From NCBI GenBank assembly GCA_021737405.1, contig JAIPEG010000021.1:1-42796 (forward strand): DNA of 42,796 nt, given 5' to 3'. A program made the translations under genes and the position numbers. Within the stretch, counting starts at the first letter, position 1; each line of letters starts with the position of its first letter. This document shows, piece after piece, positions 1 through 8,359 of the stretch. The DNA is from Bacteriovoracaceae bacterium (lineage in GTDB: Bacteria > Bdellovibrionota > Bacteriovoracia > Bacteriovoracales > Bacteriovoracaceae). The notes under the pieces are model-generated. The model was not told the DNA's origin. It did not search any database and saw only the letters and a list, made by a program, of their open reading frames with translations.

Positions 1-2
1 CC

Positions 3-338
3 GACGCTGTAGAGTCTGGCCCATGGTTAAGAGATAAAGGGTTTGTAAATTTAATGGATATCCCAGAAATGAGCCACCTAACTCCAGAGACAGCACCAGT
101 TGGCTCTATCCTTGTATACGATAAACCGGGAGCTAACCGTCGTAATCGCTATGTAGTAGATGGAGTCAACCGAGGAGGCCCAGGCCACATTGAGATAAAG
201 GCTTCTGAAAACGAGTACATCAGTGATTTCATCAATGATGAACCCACAACTATAGGCGGAGAGAGAAGACCAATTGGTATCTATGTACAAATTCCTTCAG
301 AGTTCTCTGCACGTCTACAAGAGGTACCGGTAAGATGA
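3..338 (+). CDS. C-terminal part of a secreted cell-wall hydrolase-like protein (5' end outside window)
   Basis: The reading frame is open from the first bases of the window, so the ATG at 54 is probably internal and the gene starts upstream. The visible part has the pattern PVGSILVYDKPG followed about 30 residues later by GHIEIK and YISDF. This order (a turn before a short beta strand, then Gly-His-Ile-Glu-Ile, then a Ser-Asp-Phe) recalls NlpC/P60- or CHAP-like amidase folds, in which the His is catalytic. The catalytic Cys would lie outside the window, so the activity is inferred. The TGA stop overlaps the ATG of the next gene (ATGA), suggesting translational coupling. It could also be another small secreted beta-barrel protein. 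Confidence 0.55.
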   Translation, partial: DAVESGPWLRDKGFVNLMDIPEMSHLTPETAPVGSILVYDKPGANRRNRYVVDGVNRGGPGHIEIKASENEYISDFINDEPTTIGGERRPIGIYVQIPSEFSARLQEVPVR

Positions 339-727
339 AAAAAATAACCACCTTCTTCATTCTTGTCATTTTTAGCTTGAGTTCACTGGCCACGAACCTG
401 AAAGATTCATATTTATTGGAGCTAAAAAACATTAAAACAATACAGAAAAATGGAGATAACAAGCTTTTTTCACTTCTAAAAAATTCGTCAAAAGAACTAG
501 AAAAAGACTGGTCTCCAGAACTTGCTAAGGAGCTAGCTAGAGTGTTCAATATCCTCTTAAATGTTAATCAAAATTACTTTCTGGTAGAGCTCATACAACC
601 CGTGCTGAATCGTAAGAAAAAAGAGTTCCTCCCTATTCTTGATAAGGCTTTATCAAAGAAGAATCGTGAAGAATTCAAAATGATGCAAAAAATCCTTAAA
701 AGAGAAGAATCTGAAGGCAATAAATAG
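335..727 (+). CDS. small secreted hypothetical protein, 130 aa
   Basis: Starts with the ATGA overlap at the stop of the hydrolase-like gene, so the two are probably co-translated. Residues 1-19 form a clear Sec signal peptide (MKK, then a hydrophobic stretch, then a small-residue site near LAT). The mature part is short, highly charged and Lys/Glu rich, with predicted amphipathic helices and no Cys. I recognise no family. The coupling suggests a partner, regulator or chaperone of the upstream secreted protein, but this is only positional inference. Confidence 0.6.
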   Translation: MKKITTFFILVIFSLSSLATNLKDSYLLELKNIKTIQKNGDNKLFSLLKNSSKELEKDWSPELAKELARVFNILLNVNQNYFLVELIQPVLNRKKKEFLPILDKALSKKNREEFKMMQKILKREESEGNK

Positions 728-744
728 TCGCACAAACCTGAGAT

Positions 745-766
745 AGCGGAAAAACAACGCTTTTTT
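745..766 (+). terminator. weak hairpin-plus-T-run, possible terminator
   Basis: A short stem (AGCG/CGCT, loop of 9 bases) followed by six T residues lies just after the stop at 727. It also sits at the 3' end of the convergent acetyltransferase gene. The stem is only four base pairs, so this is weak. Confidence 0.25.
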
Positions 767-1259
767 AAATAGAGGAAAGTGGTATTGAATTAGCTAGGTC
801 GCCAATGGCCTTGCCTTCAAGGCGACAATTAATCCACTCTGGGTCCAGAGTAGCACCAATTGATTTATAGAACATTATGGCGGGCTCATTCCAATCAAGA
901 ACCTGCCACTCAAAACGACCACAGCCTTCATTAACTGCTGTATTCGCAAGCCTTTTAAGTGCCAATTTTGCAAGACCCCTACCTCGATACTCAGGCTCGA
1001 CAAATAAATCTTCTAAGTATAGCGATTTACCTTTCCAAGTGGAGTAGCGAAAATAACAAAGAGTGAAACCTGCTTTAATCCCATCACTCTCTAATATATG
1101 ACAAAAATAGAGAGGGTTTGAGGAAAAACCATCTTGTAACAACTGATCTAAAGTCAACTTAACTTGATCGGCGGCTTTTTCAAATTCAGCGAGTTTGTTG
1201 ATTAGAGAAAAAATAAAAGGAGCATCTTCAACAGATGCACTCCTCATATTTATAGACAT
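765..1259 (-). CDS. GNAT N-acetyltransferase, diamine/spermidine acetyltransferase-like
   Basis: A 164-residue single GNAT domain. The acetyl-CoA-binding motif A is visible as RGRG at residues 92-95 after the strand LYLEDLFVEPEY. The C-terminal signature WNEPAIMFYKSIGA is typical of the SSAT/thialysine acetyltransferase branch, which acetylates polyamines or lysine analogues. The product is cytoplasmic. The gene begins 16 bp downstream of the large TonB receptor on the same strand, so it is probably the second gene of that transcript. The exact substrate cannot be told from sequence. Confidence 0.85.
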   Translation of the reverse strand: MSINMRSASVEDAPFIFSLINKLAEFEKAADQVKLTLDQLLQDGFSSNPLYFCHILESDGIKAGFTLCYFRYSTWKGKSLYLEDLFVEPEYRGRGLAKLALKRLANTAVNEGCGRFEWQVLDWNEPAIMFYKSIGATLDPEWINCRLEGKAIGDLANSIPLSSI

Positions 1260-1275
1260 ATACTAAACCAATTTT

Positions 1276-3822
1276 TTAAAAAGTTTGACTATAAGAAACG
1301 TAAACTCTTCTTCTTAAAGGAGAAAAGGAAGAATAGTTGCGATCTGGGTTTCCAAAAGTTACATAATCGTCATTTTGAGCAGGAGGTCTGGTGTTTGCTA
1401 AGTTCTTTACTGAGAAGTTAAAGCGACCACCCCAATTGGCCGTATAGCCATAAGAGAAATCAAATTCTGAATACTGAGGAAGAGTCTCTTGAAATGCCCC
1501 ACGACCAACTAATTGCTTTGAAACAGTAAGCATCGTGACTCTCATAAAATGATAATCATTTCTAAGGCCCAGATATGCCCGGTTCTTCCAAGAATCTGGA
1601 TTTTCCTCTCTCTGTTCAAAAGTAAATCTTTGCTGACTTCTCTCGAAGATAAAGGACATCCCTGAACCTGCCATTAGGTCAAATCCTCTTCCAAGATCAA
1701 AGTCAGAATTAAGGGAAACATCAACCCCTCTCAGAGTACGTTGCCCAAGATTCACAACTCTAGGCATTCTAACACTTTCAATTTTACCGTTAACATCACG
1801 ATTAATCTGAGCGCCTACTGACGCGAGGGCGGCAGCACCTTGTTGTGCTTCAAGCTCTGTGTAATCTCCAGCATTAAGGGCCGTTAAAGTATTCTCTCCA
1901 TCAAAGTTCCACTGATCAATTGATAGAGTTGTTCTTTTATAAGGCTGAATGACTGTACCGAATGAATATGTCATAGCATTTTCCGGCGCAATTTCTGGAG
2001 TGGTGTAAGTCGTTACATCATAGAATGATGAACCACAATTCCCATTTGAAGTACAATCAACGGCATCTCTTAATCTTGTAACAGCTTGTTCTTCTCCAGC
2101 ATAAATATCAGTAATACCTGGCGCTCTGAAACCTGTAGCAACACTACTTCTAAAGAGTACTTCTTTTATCGGTCTATAAGCTACGGCAAGTTTTGGATTC
2201 GTTGTATTACCAACATCAGAATAACTATCAAATCGGCCTGCAACCTGAACTTCTAATTCAGTAACAGGAAAGATCGAAAATTCTACAAACGCCGAGCGAA
2301 CACTTCGACTTCCTGAAAAATTTCTTGTTGTTCTGGCTAATGAAGAACCATCAACCAAAGACTGATCGTTGTTAAACGCAAAGTCCTCAGTTTGGTATTC
2401 TGTTCCGACGGCCATACTAACGAGACCACCGTTTTCATAAGCATTCCCTAAGTCAAATAGCTCGCCAGAGAAAATCAGTTTATTCGTGAACATTGTACCT
2501 TTATTTCGGTACACAGGATTAATGCTCGCTTCTTCTAAATTTGATTTAGCCCCTTGATTAGCTAGGATATTAAATCGTCCTTCAAGAAACATTTCGCGCA
2601 ATTTATTCTGATCAGCTTCTCCACTTAAAACGGTTTCTTCAAAGTCTGCAACAGAGTAGCCACTTAGGACTTTCCAGTCCCAATCTAGACCAATAAAACC
2701 ACTAACCGATGCTTGAAGATTATAGTTGTTCTCTTTAGCTTCAATTAAGTAATCACCAAGTTCATCGACAAGGTTTCCTTTGATATCAACAAAACCATTA
2801 TTTACAATGCCCGCATTGGCTATATCTGTTCGATATGGGCTTGATGACATTTGAGAAAAATCAATTGCATTGTTAGCTCCACCTTTTGATGAATTATTGG
2901 TCCAATCAAGAGTAAGTGGGTTTTCTAGTCTCGTTACATTCTTTCTATTATAGAGACCTAAGACAGCGACTTTTGTGTCCCCAAAGCTATAGGCTCCAGT
3001 TAAAAGTGCACTAATATCTTCATTGTCAGGTTGAGATTGATCAAAAATCAAAGGATCCGTTTCACATACACCAGTCGCACAAGTAGGGCCCACTTTCAAT
3101 GCCCCACTTCCTTGGCCAAGAGTCAAGTTACTTGTTTTAACTGGAGCTAATCCACTACCACGATTGATACTGCCTACATCGGTTTCTAAAAAACCATCCG
3201 TATTTTCATATTGAAAAACTCCCATGATATTACCACGGGCAAAGTTCTTACCAAAAGTACCTTCAACATTTCGCTGAACGCCAAGACCTGTCTCAGGAAC
3301 ACTTGTGCTTAAGCCAATATTTGCCCCATCAAAATCTGTCTTGGTAATAAAGTTCATGACACCACTCATAGCGTCTGAGCCGTAAACAGCAGAACCACCG
3401 TCTTTAAGCATTTCAATACGATTAATTGCTGAAGTTGGAAGGTTTCTTACAGATGTATAGTAGCCACCATTTAGCTTTGGCATCCTAAGACCATTTAGAA
3501 GGATGAGAACGTTACCAGCATGTTGACCACGAAAACGAACGTGACCAACATTTCCATAAACTGCTTCAAAGGCAGGATCCTCTCTCAGAACCTGACCAAC
3601 TTCAATACTTCCTGACTTTAAAAATTCATCACTAGAAATAGTGTCTAAAGGAGCAACACCTTGAACATCAATTTTTCGAATGTGAGATCCTGTAACTTCA
3701 ACTCTTTCAAAGCCACTATTGTTGGCAGCAGGAGCAGAGGGAACTTTTATCACCTCAGTTGAAGTGCTCGTCGTCTGAGCGAAAACGGGAAGACTAAGGA
3801 GAAAAAACAGAATCAATTTCAT
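1276..3822 (-). CDS. TonB-dependent outer-membrane receptor, 848 aa
   Basis: Residues 1-15 are a Sec signal peptide. A TonB-box-like stretch (FERVEVTGSHI, about 38-48) precedes a plug domain with hallmark segments (VLILLNGLRMP, INRIEMLKDGGSAVYGSDAM, SGVMNFITK at about 105-160). A long C-terminal part has alternating beta-barrel strands and ends in Phe (VYVSYSQTF), the usual outer-membrane targeting end. The length is normal for the family. The GSHIRK start is common in receptors for larger organic ligands rather than in classic siderophore receptors. Two Cys pairs (near residues 250 and 597-602) may form loop disulfides. The ligand is unknown. The acetyltransferase gene follows 16 bp downstream. 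Confidence 0.92.
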   Translation of the reverse strand: MKLILFFLLSLPVFAQTTSTSTEVIKVPSAPAANNSGFERVEVTGSHIRKIDVQGVAPLDTISSDEFLKSGSIEVGQVLREDPAFEAVYGNVGHVRFRGQHAGNVLILLNGLRMPKLNGGYYTSVRNLPTSAINRIEMLKDGGSAVYGSDAMSGVMNFITKTDFDGANIGLSTSVPETGLGVQRNVEGTFGKNFARGNIMGVFQYENTDGFLETDVGSINRGSGLAPVKTSNLTLGQGSGALKVGPTCATGVCETDPLIFDQSQPDNEDISALLTGAYSFGDTKVAVLGLYNRKNVTRLENPLTLDWTNNSSKGGANNAIDFSQMSSSPYRTDIANAGIVNNGFVDIKGNLVDELGDYLIEAKENNYNLQASVSGFIGLDWDWKVLSGYSVADFEETVLSGEADQNKLREMFLEGRFNILANQGAKSNLEEASINPVYRNKGTMFTNKLIFSGELFDLGNAYENGGLVSMAVGTEYQTEDFAFNNDQSLVDGSSLARTTRNFSGSRSVRSAFVEFSIFPVTELEVQVAGRFDSYSDVGNTTNPKLAVAYRPIKEVLFRSSVATGFRAPGITDIYAGEEQAVTRLRDAVDCTSNGNCGSSFYDVTTYTTPEIAPENAMTYSFGTVIQPYKRTTLSIDQWNFDGENTLTALNAGDYTELEAQQGAAALASVGAQINRDVNGKIESVRMPRVVNLGQRTLRGVDVSLNSDFDLGRGFDLMAGSGMSFIFERSQQRFTFEQREENPDSWKNRAYLGLRNDYHFMRVTMLTVSKQLVGRGAFQETLPQYSEFDFSYGYTANWGGRFNFSVKNLANTRPPAQNDDYVTFGNPDRNYSSFSPLRRRVYVSYSQTF

Positions 3823-3960
3823 AAGATACCTAGGAATTTAGAATTATTGAAACTAGGTCTATCGGGCCGAAGGCCAGTAGTAAATGCTAAATTTTGGGCC
3901 AATCGTAGCCTGATATAACCTTGTAATAATTTCAGGAAGATAAGAATTTTTTTTAAAAAG

Positions 3961-3992
3961 AAAAAATAAACTTGGTGACGCTCGCCGCGTCA
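3961..3992 (-). terminator. rho-independent terminator after the hmuY-like gene
   Basis: On the minus strand a TGACGC/GCGTCA stem with a 5-base loop lies directly after the TAG stop of the HmuY-like gene. A T-rich tract follows, only partly continuous. It would end the receptor-HmuY operon before the promoter region of the 848-residue receptor. Confidence 0.5.
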
Positions 3993-3995
3993 AGG

Positions 3996-5153
3996 CTAGG
4001 GTAGCTGTCCCTGTGTAACAATCTGGGTATCTTCAAAAGACAAAGGTCCTATGGCCCCCTGGTTAACATTGATACGCCACCGACGATTCCCTCTTCTGTT
4101 AGACACGCTTAGAAGAAGATCCCAGTCATTTGCTGAGCAATCAACAACTTCTTGAATTTTGAAATCAAGACACCATTTGATAAGACGCATAGATGAATCA
4201 ATCACAGGTAATTTCCATCCCTGAAGAGCCTCACCAAACCCTTGATCAACCACTCCTTGTGAATAGAACTCAAACTCAATGGTACTAGAGATGAGGTCAT
4301 CTACCTTTTCTTCAGTAATATTAGAGATATGAAATTTAAAATAAGTGTTCTCAGCTCCCCCCTTTAATATCCACCAAGATTCGGGTCTTGCCTTAAAAAA
4401 TTCTCCCCGAGTTTCAAACCAGTAAGGCTCATAAACAACTCGATCAATGCCTGGTGGCAGTGCAAAGGCAACACTTCTTAGGTCCTGGCTTAAATTGAAA
4501 AATCTTTCGCCTTTATCTGAAAATGACACTTCCGCAATTTCTTGAAAGTCAGCGGCTTCATTCAAAAAGAATCCCCCATAGAGATATAAGTCTCCAATTC
4601 GAGAATCTCCAGGACCAGAATTCCCAGAGTTAATTTTAACTTCTGTTCCATTAAAGGCCATGTCCCAGTCACCTCTAAGCAAGGCCTCTGCTTCTGACAT
4701 CTTCCAGGATGAGAGAGTCTTAAAATTTAAATAAGTGTAGATATTTTTTTGAGGATTTTTAAGACAATCCTTATAATCAAGATTGGTGTAAACATTCCCA
4801 CAACCTTTTGCTTCAAAATCCCAAAGAAAAGATTCTTTGCCTTCTGGTTGGATTCTTAATGTATAGAAACCTGGCTGAGATTGAGAGTCATAGTAATCAA
4901 TAACCTGAACCTTGAAGTACTGCCCCTTTGACTTAAAACTATAGACTTGGAAGATCGGCCAAATGATATGATTGGCCTCATCGTAAGTGTACCAAGGACT
5001 TGTCAGAAAGATGTCCAATGATTCATCAAGAACATAAGGATAGGCCTTCTTAAGAAAGGCCTTAATATCCGTTATTTTTTCAGGAGGGGTGCTTTCAACA
5101 ATTTCTCGGCAAGAGAAGATTAGTAGGGCTACAAGAAGAGGGATTAACTTCAT
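3996..5153 (-). CDS. HmuY-like heme-binding lipoprotein with two HmuY-type modules
   Basis: A lipoprotein-type signal ends at Cys15. Residues about 55-190 show the HmuY pattern: an YTYDEANHIIWPIFQVYSF segment, YFKVQVIDYYD, and GDWDMAFNGTEVKINSGNSG, which matches the family hallmark in which Trp-Asp-x-Ala-Phe precedes an Arg/Lys-x-Asn-Gly/Ser turn. A second, more diverged copy occupies about 240-370: YWFETRGEFFKARPESWWI, TYFKFHISN and NDWDLLLSVSNRRGNRRW. HmuY proteins are usually one module of about 200 residues, so 385 residues with two modules is unusual. The start overlaps the stop of the upstream TonB receptor by 4 bp, as expected for a HmuR-HmuY pair that captures heme at the cell surface. 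Confidence 0.8.
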   Translation of the reverse strand: MKLIPLLVALLIFSCREIVESTPPEKITDIKAFLKKAYPYVLDESLDIFLTSPWYTYDEANHIIWPIFQVYSFKSKGQYFKVQVIDYYDSQSQPGFYTLRIQPEGKESFLWDFEAKGCGNVYTNLDYKDCLKNPQKNIYTYLNFKTLSSWKMSEAEALLRGDWDMAFNGTEVKINSGNSGPGDSRIGDLYLYGGFFLNEAADFQEIAEVSFSDKGERFFNLSQDLRSVAFALPPGIDRVVYEPYWFETRGEFFKARPESWWILKGGAENTYFKFHISNITEEKVDDLISSTIEFEFYSQGVVDQGFGEALQGWKLPVIDSSMRLIKWCLDFKIQEVVDCSANDWDLLLSVSNRRGNRRWRINVNQGAIGPLSFEDTQIVTQGQLP

Positions 5154-7165
5154 AGAACCTCCATCTTTAGACCAATAAAGATCTGTCTTCCTAGTGTTGG
5201 TCTGTCATCTATGACCGGGACAACTGTATCTTGGATAGGGACTCTTGTTGTATTAAAAGCATTGTTAAGACTAGAGTATATCTTCAACTTCTTACTCCAT
5301 TGATAGCTCGCCCTAAGATCAACGACAGAATACTGGGGAGAAGTCTTTTGGTTTTCGTTATCAATGTACTTAGATCCAAAGAAACGACTCAACGATTGAA
5401 AGTTCCACCGCTTGGCCACATCATAGTTCAAAGAGAAAAGGCCAACATGCAAAGGACGATTTGCTAATAGGTTATTTGTTTTTTGATTAATCGTCTCATT
5501 ATAGGTGTAGTTAAGTTTTGCAGAAAGCCTTGAAGACACTTGGCTTTTCATTCCAACCTCGACTCCACGACTGATAACCTCATCAAAGTTGTCATAAGTA
5601 AAAAGGCGACTACTCGTGCCCGTTTCTCTCTCAACAGTATCGATAAGGTTACTGACCTTATTGAGAAAAAAGTTTGTATGAATCGTGAAGTCATTACTAA
5701 ATTTAATCTCTTCACCCAATTGAATACTTACAGATTCTTCGGGCTCTAATTGATCGTTTCCAATAACAATATAGTTGGCAACACTTGTGTGATCCAAAGT
5801 AAAAAAGCGCTCTTTAACTGATGGGGTTCGAAAGCCTGTCCCCACAGTAAGCCAGCTCTTAAAGCTAAGAGACTGCCAATCAGTATAGTGAGAAATATTA
5901 ACTTTTGGAGCGGCATAGGAGCCAAAATTGTCATCGTATTGATAGCGAACACCAGGACTTAGCTCAAAGTTTCCATAAAAGTAGGTGTCTTGAAGATAAC
6001 CCTCATAAGAGCGAATTCTTTTTTGATCAATGTCTTGTGTTTTTACAATGATCTGCTCTACAGCTTGAGTTGTTGTTTCCTGGTTTACTTCATCCTCTTT
6101 AACCAAAATACCCAACGTCAAGTCGTGATTAGCGACCTTAATGTCTTTATAAATTAAATCAAACCTTTTAGCTTCAAACCTTGTGTCTTTTAGAGTTTCG
6201 TTAAAAGGTGTGTTCGGGTTATCGTTGAGATTCACGATATCTTCAGTTGTTTCATAGTTTAAAACACCACGAAGTGACCCTGGGCCAAGTTTCGTTTCTA
6301 ACCCTAATTTGAAGTTTTGAGTTGTGGTATCTGTCTCATTTATGCTTGGGCCAAAAGCGCTAGAACTATAAGGTCTAGACGATTGAGAAGTCGTTTTCCC
6401 CTTAAGTAAAATATAGTTTGTAAAAAGATTAATTTCTCTCCATTTTTTTTCTAAATAGAGAGACCCGTGAATTTTCTCAAAACCAACGCCTTCTTTACCA
6501 ATCGTCTTTGGATCGAGATCAAAGCTATCCTGGTCACGATAGGAAAGGCTCAGTTTTGATCCTATAGAGCTGAAGTGACCTGAGCTATTTAGCTGTAAAT
6601 TTCTAGAAAAACCACTCTCTCCACTTGTTGCCTGAGCAGAAGAAATATCTAGATCAACCTTTGTTTTTTTCTGAGGTCTCTTTGTGACAATATTGATGAC
6701 CCCGCCCATGGCCTGCGAGCCATATAGAGCTGAAGCTCCACCTTTTATGACTTCTACCTTTTCAATATCAGATGTTGAAATCTGAGAGAGGTCAAAACCA
6801 AAGGAGCTATTTTGAGAGATAGGGGTGCCGTCAATCATAACAAGCACACTATTTTCCCCAAATCCTTGAATTAGAGCAGACTTGGAGCCGGATCTTCTGG
6901 CCGTATTGGCGGTGCTTACCCCAGGAATATCAGAGATCCCTTGAGACAAGTCTTGATATTGCTGCTGCTCAAAGTATTCTTTATTTAAGACTTCTACTTT
7001 TACAGGAGCATCAATAAGGCCCGTATCCCATGATTGACGACCAAGGACAGTAATCTCTTCAGGGACGACCTCGGTTATTATTGCCTGAGACCATACAATT
7101 TGATGGCCTAGACAAAGGAGGAGCCCTAAGCTAAATTTTAGAAAACTTATATAGTAGTTTGACAC
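5150..7165 (-). CDS. TonB-dependent receptor, probable heme receptor (HmuR-like)
   Basis: A 671-residue outer-membrane receptor with a GTG start. A signal peptide covers about residues 1-27, and a TonB box EEITVLGR follows at about 37. The plug domain shows VLVMIDGTPIS, IEKVEVIKGGASALYGSQAM and GGVINIVTKRP. The C-terminal half is a 22-strand-type barrel; the last residues end KMEVL without the usual terminal Phe. The assignment to heme comes mainly from the translationally overlapping HmuY-like gene downstream. By itself the receptor could also be a cobalamin, colicin-type or siderophore receptor. A 19-bp inverted repeat lies just upstream (7172-7190). Confidence 0.88.
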   Translation of the reverse strand: MSNYYISFLKFSLGLLLCLGHQIVWSQAIITEVVPEEITVLGRQSWDTGLIDAPVKVEVLNKEYFEQQQYQDLSQGISDIPGVSTANTARRSGSKSALIQGFGENSVLVMIDGTPISQNSSFGFDLSQISTSDIEKVEVIKGGASALYGSQAMGGVINIVTKRPQKKTKVDLDISSAQATSGESGFSRNLQLNSSGHFSSIGSKLSLSYRDQDSFDLDPKTIGKEGVGFEKIHGSLYLEKKWREINLFTNYILLKGKTTSQSSRPYSSSAFGPSINETDTTTQNFKLGLETKLGPGSLRGVLNYETTEDIVNLNDNPNTPFNETLKDTRFEAKRFDLIYKDIKVANHDLTLGILVKEDEVNQETTTQAVEQIIVKTQDIDQKRIRSYEGYLQDTYFYGNFELSPGVRYQYDDNFGSYAAPKVNISHYTDWQSLSFKSWLTVGTGFRTPSVKERFFTLDHTSVANYIVIGNDQLEPEESVSIQLGEEIKFSNDFTIHTNFFLNKVSNLIDTVERETGTSSRLFTYDNFDEVISRGVEVGMKSQVSSRLSAKLNYTYNETINQKTNNLLANRPLHVGLFSLNYDVAKRWNFQSLSRFFGSKYIDNENQKTSPQYSVVDLRASYQWSKKLKIYSSLNNAFNTTRVPIQDTVVPVIDDRPTLGRQIFIGLKMEVL

Positions 7166-7171
7166 TCCAAA

Positions 7172-7190
7172 TTTTTATCACTTATAAAAA
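7172..7190. promoter_or_regulatory. inverted repeat in the divergent promoter region, possible operator
   Basis: TTTTTAT and ATAAAAA form a perfect 7-bp inverted repeat with a 5-bp spacer, 7 bp upstream of the receptor start and about 35 bp upstream of the opposite gene. It is AT-rich and does not match a classical Fur box. An operator is only a possibility. Confidence 0.3.
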
Positions 7191-7225
7191 GTCTAGTAAA
7201 CAATGCATTATAGAAGAGGTTCATC

Positions 7226-7648
7226 GTGAAAAATCTACTTATCGTTACAATATTCAGTATCTTATTGGTCCCAAGTACACAGGCACAAGAACGCTCTCCT
7301 TTTACTAACATTGATTTTGGCCTTTTCCTGGGCTGGGGCAATTTCATAAAAGTGGAAAATGTAGACCTATTTGATGAGGACAAGACTCACTTTATCGTTG
7401 AAATTAATGGCAAGGGCTATAAAGATATCATTAAAGAGGCAAAAGACCTTTACGGAAAAAATTGGAAATGCCAGATGGCCGAGCATTTTGTAGAAACAAT
7501 GGGTGCTCTTGGTGTAACCGTCGGAGAGACCGTGAACTTAAAGCTTTATCTCTTTGACCGTGGTCATGAAGTCATTGAAGTTAATAATGTTCCCGTGACA
7601 GAAGAAAATCTAGAAGAAATTAAATTTGAAACAAATTTTTGTAGTTAA
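7226..7648 (+). CDS. small secreted hypothetical protein, 140 aa
   Basis: Uses a GTG start with an AGAGG ribosome site about 8 bases upstream. Residues 1-20 are a signal peptide ending at TQAQ. The mature protein of about 120 residues has two Cys, one in the centre (KNWKCQM) and one at the penultimate position (NFCS), which could form one disulfide. It is transcribed divergently from the heme-receptor operon with only 60 bp between them. No family is recognised. The stop lies 3 bp from the stop of the convergent DUF1643 gene. Confidence 0.65.
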   Translation: MKNLLIVTIFSILLVPSTQAQERSPFTNIDFGLFLGWGNFIKVENVDLFDEDKTHFIVEINGKGYKDIIKEAKDLYGKNWKCQMAEHFVETMGALGVTVGETVNLKLYLFDRGHEVIEVNNVPVTEENLEEIKFETNFCS

Positions 7649-7651
7649 GGC

Positions 7652-8269
7652 CTAGGCTGCCCACTTCTTGTTACTTTTTATTGGTATTAAATGCAGCTTA
7701 TAGTTCTTGCCCCAAATTCTTCCATGAAGAGGATGAGGGGCATCGGGTAAGTACTTACCTCCAAAAACCCTAAAAATATGACAGCGTCCTTCACTAGCAT
7801 TAATCATTTGATTAACTGCCTTTACTCTTTGAGAGTGCAGATCTTTATCGATGCCACTTGGTCCACCCCATGCACAAACCACATGGTTTGAGGTTTCAAT
7901 GGCCTCTCTTATGTATTTGTCATTCTTGGGGCCAATCACTGCTTCATCGCCAGACTTCTTAAACATTAAGCCTATATCCGCAGGGTTCATTCCTCGTCTT
8001 GCAAAAAGGTTAACGATCACGACCTGCTTCACTCCCTTAAAATAAAGCCTAATACACTCTTCCACGCGGCGGACAGTATTATCAGCAAACTCAGGAGAAG
8101 CAGCACTTGGATTCATCAATATGACACAAACTCGGTCCCCTTTTAAGACGTTTTCATATTGGAATTTCAAATTATAACGAAACTCCCCACACGCAGAAAA
8201 CGCTGCCGTTATAGAATCTTTATCAACAAATGGGGAATGACTGATTGTTCTACCAAGCTTTAACTTCAT
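7652..8269 (-). CDS. DUF1643 family protein
   Basis: The 205-residue protein shows the DUF1643 pattern in order: VCVILMNPSAASPEFADNTV, then VVIVNLFARRGMNP, an IGPKND segment, VVCAWGGPSG and a C-terminal PHPLHGR. The family is widespread in bacteria and phages. Its biochemical role is unknown, though the conserved Asn, Asp and His residues suggest a nucleotide- or nucleoside-binding fold. No signal peptide, so it is cytoplasmic. It is transcribed alone. Confidence 0.85.
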   Translation of the reverse strand: MKLKLGRTISHSPFVDKDSITAAFSACGEFRYNLKFQYENVLKGDRVCVILMNPSAASPEFADNTVRRVEECIRLYFKGVKQVVIVNLFARRGMNPADIGLMFKKSGDEAVIGPKNDKYIREAIETSNHVVCAWGGPSGIDKDLHSQRVKAVNQMINASEGRCHIFRVFGGKYLPDAPHPLHGRIWGKNYKLHLIPIKSNKKWAA

Positions 8270-8359
8270 AAAGGTTTTTCGGCTTTTTTTAAGAAATTAC
8301 TTAAGAAAGTATTAAGGTTTAAGTAAGCCTCTAATATTGCAGACTCTTTAAGCAAGGCT

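Noticed and set aside
5231..5952. Short plus- and minus-strand frames inside the heme receptor gene
   Set aside because: They are covered by the long receptor frame, which has clear plug and barrel patterns.
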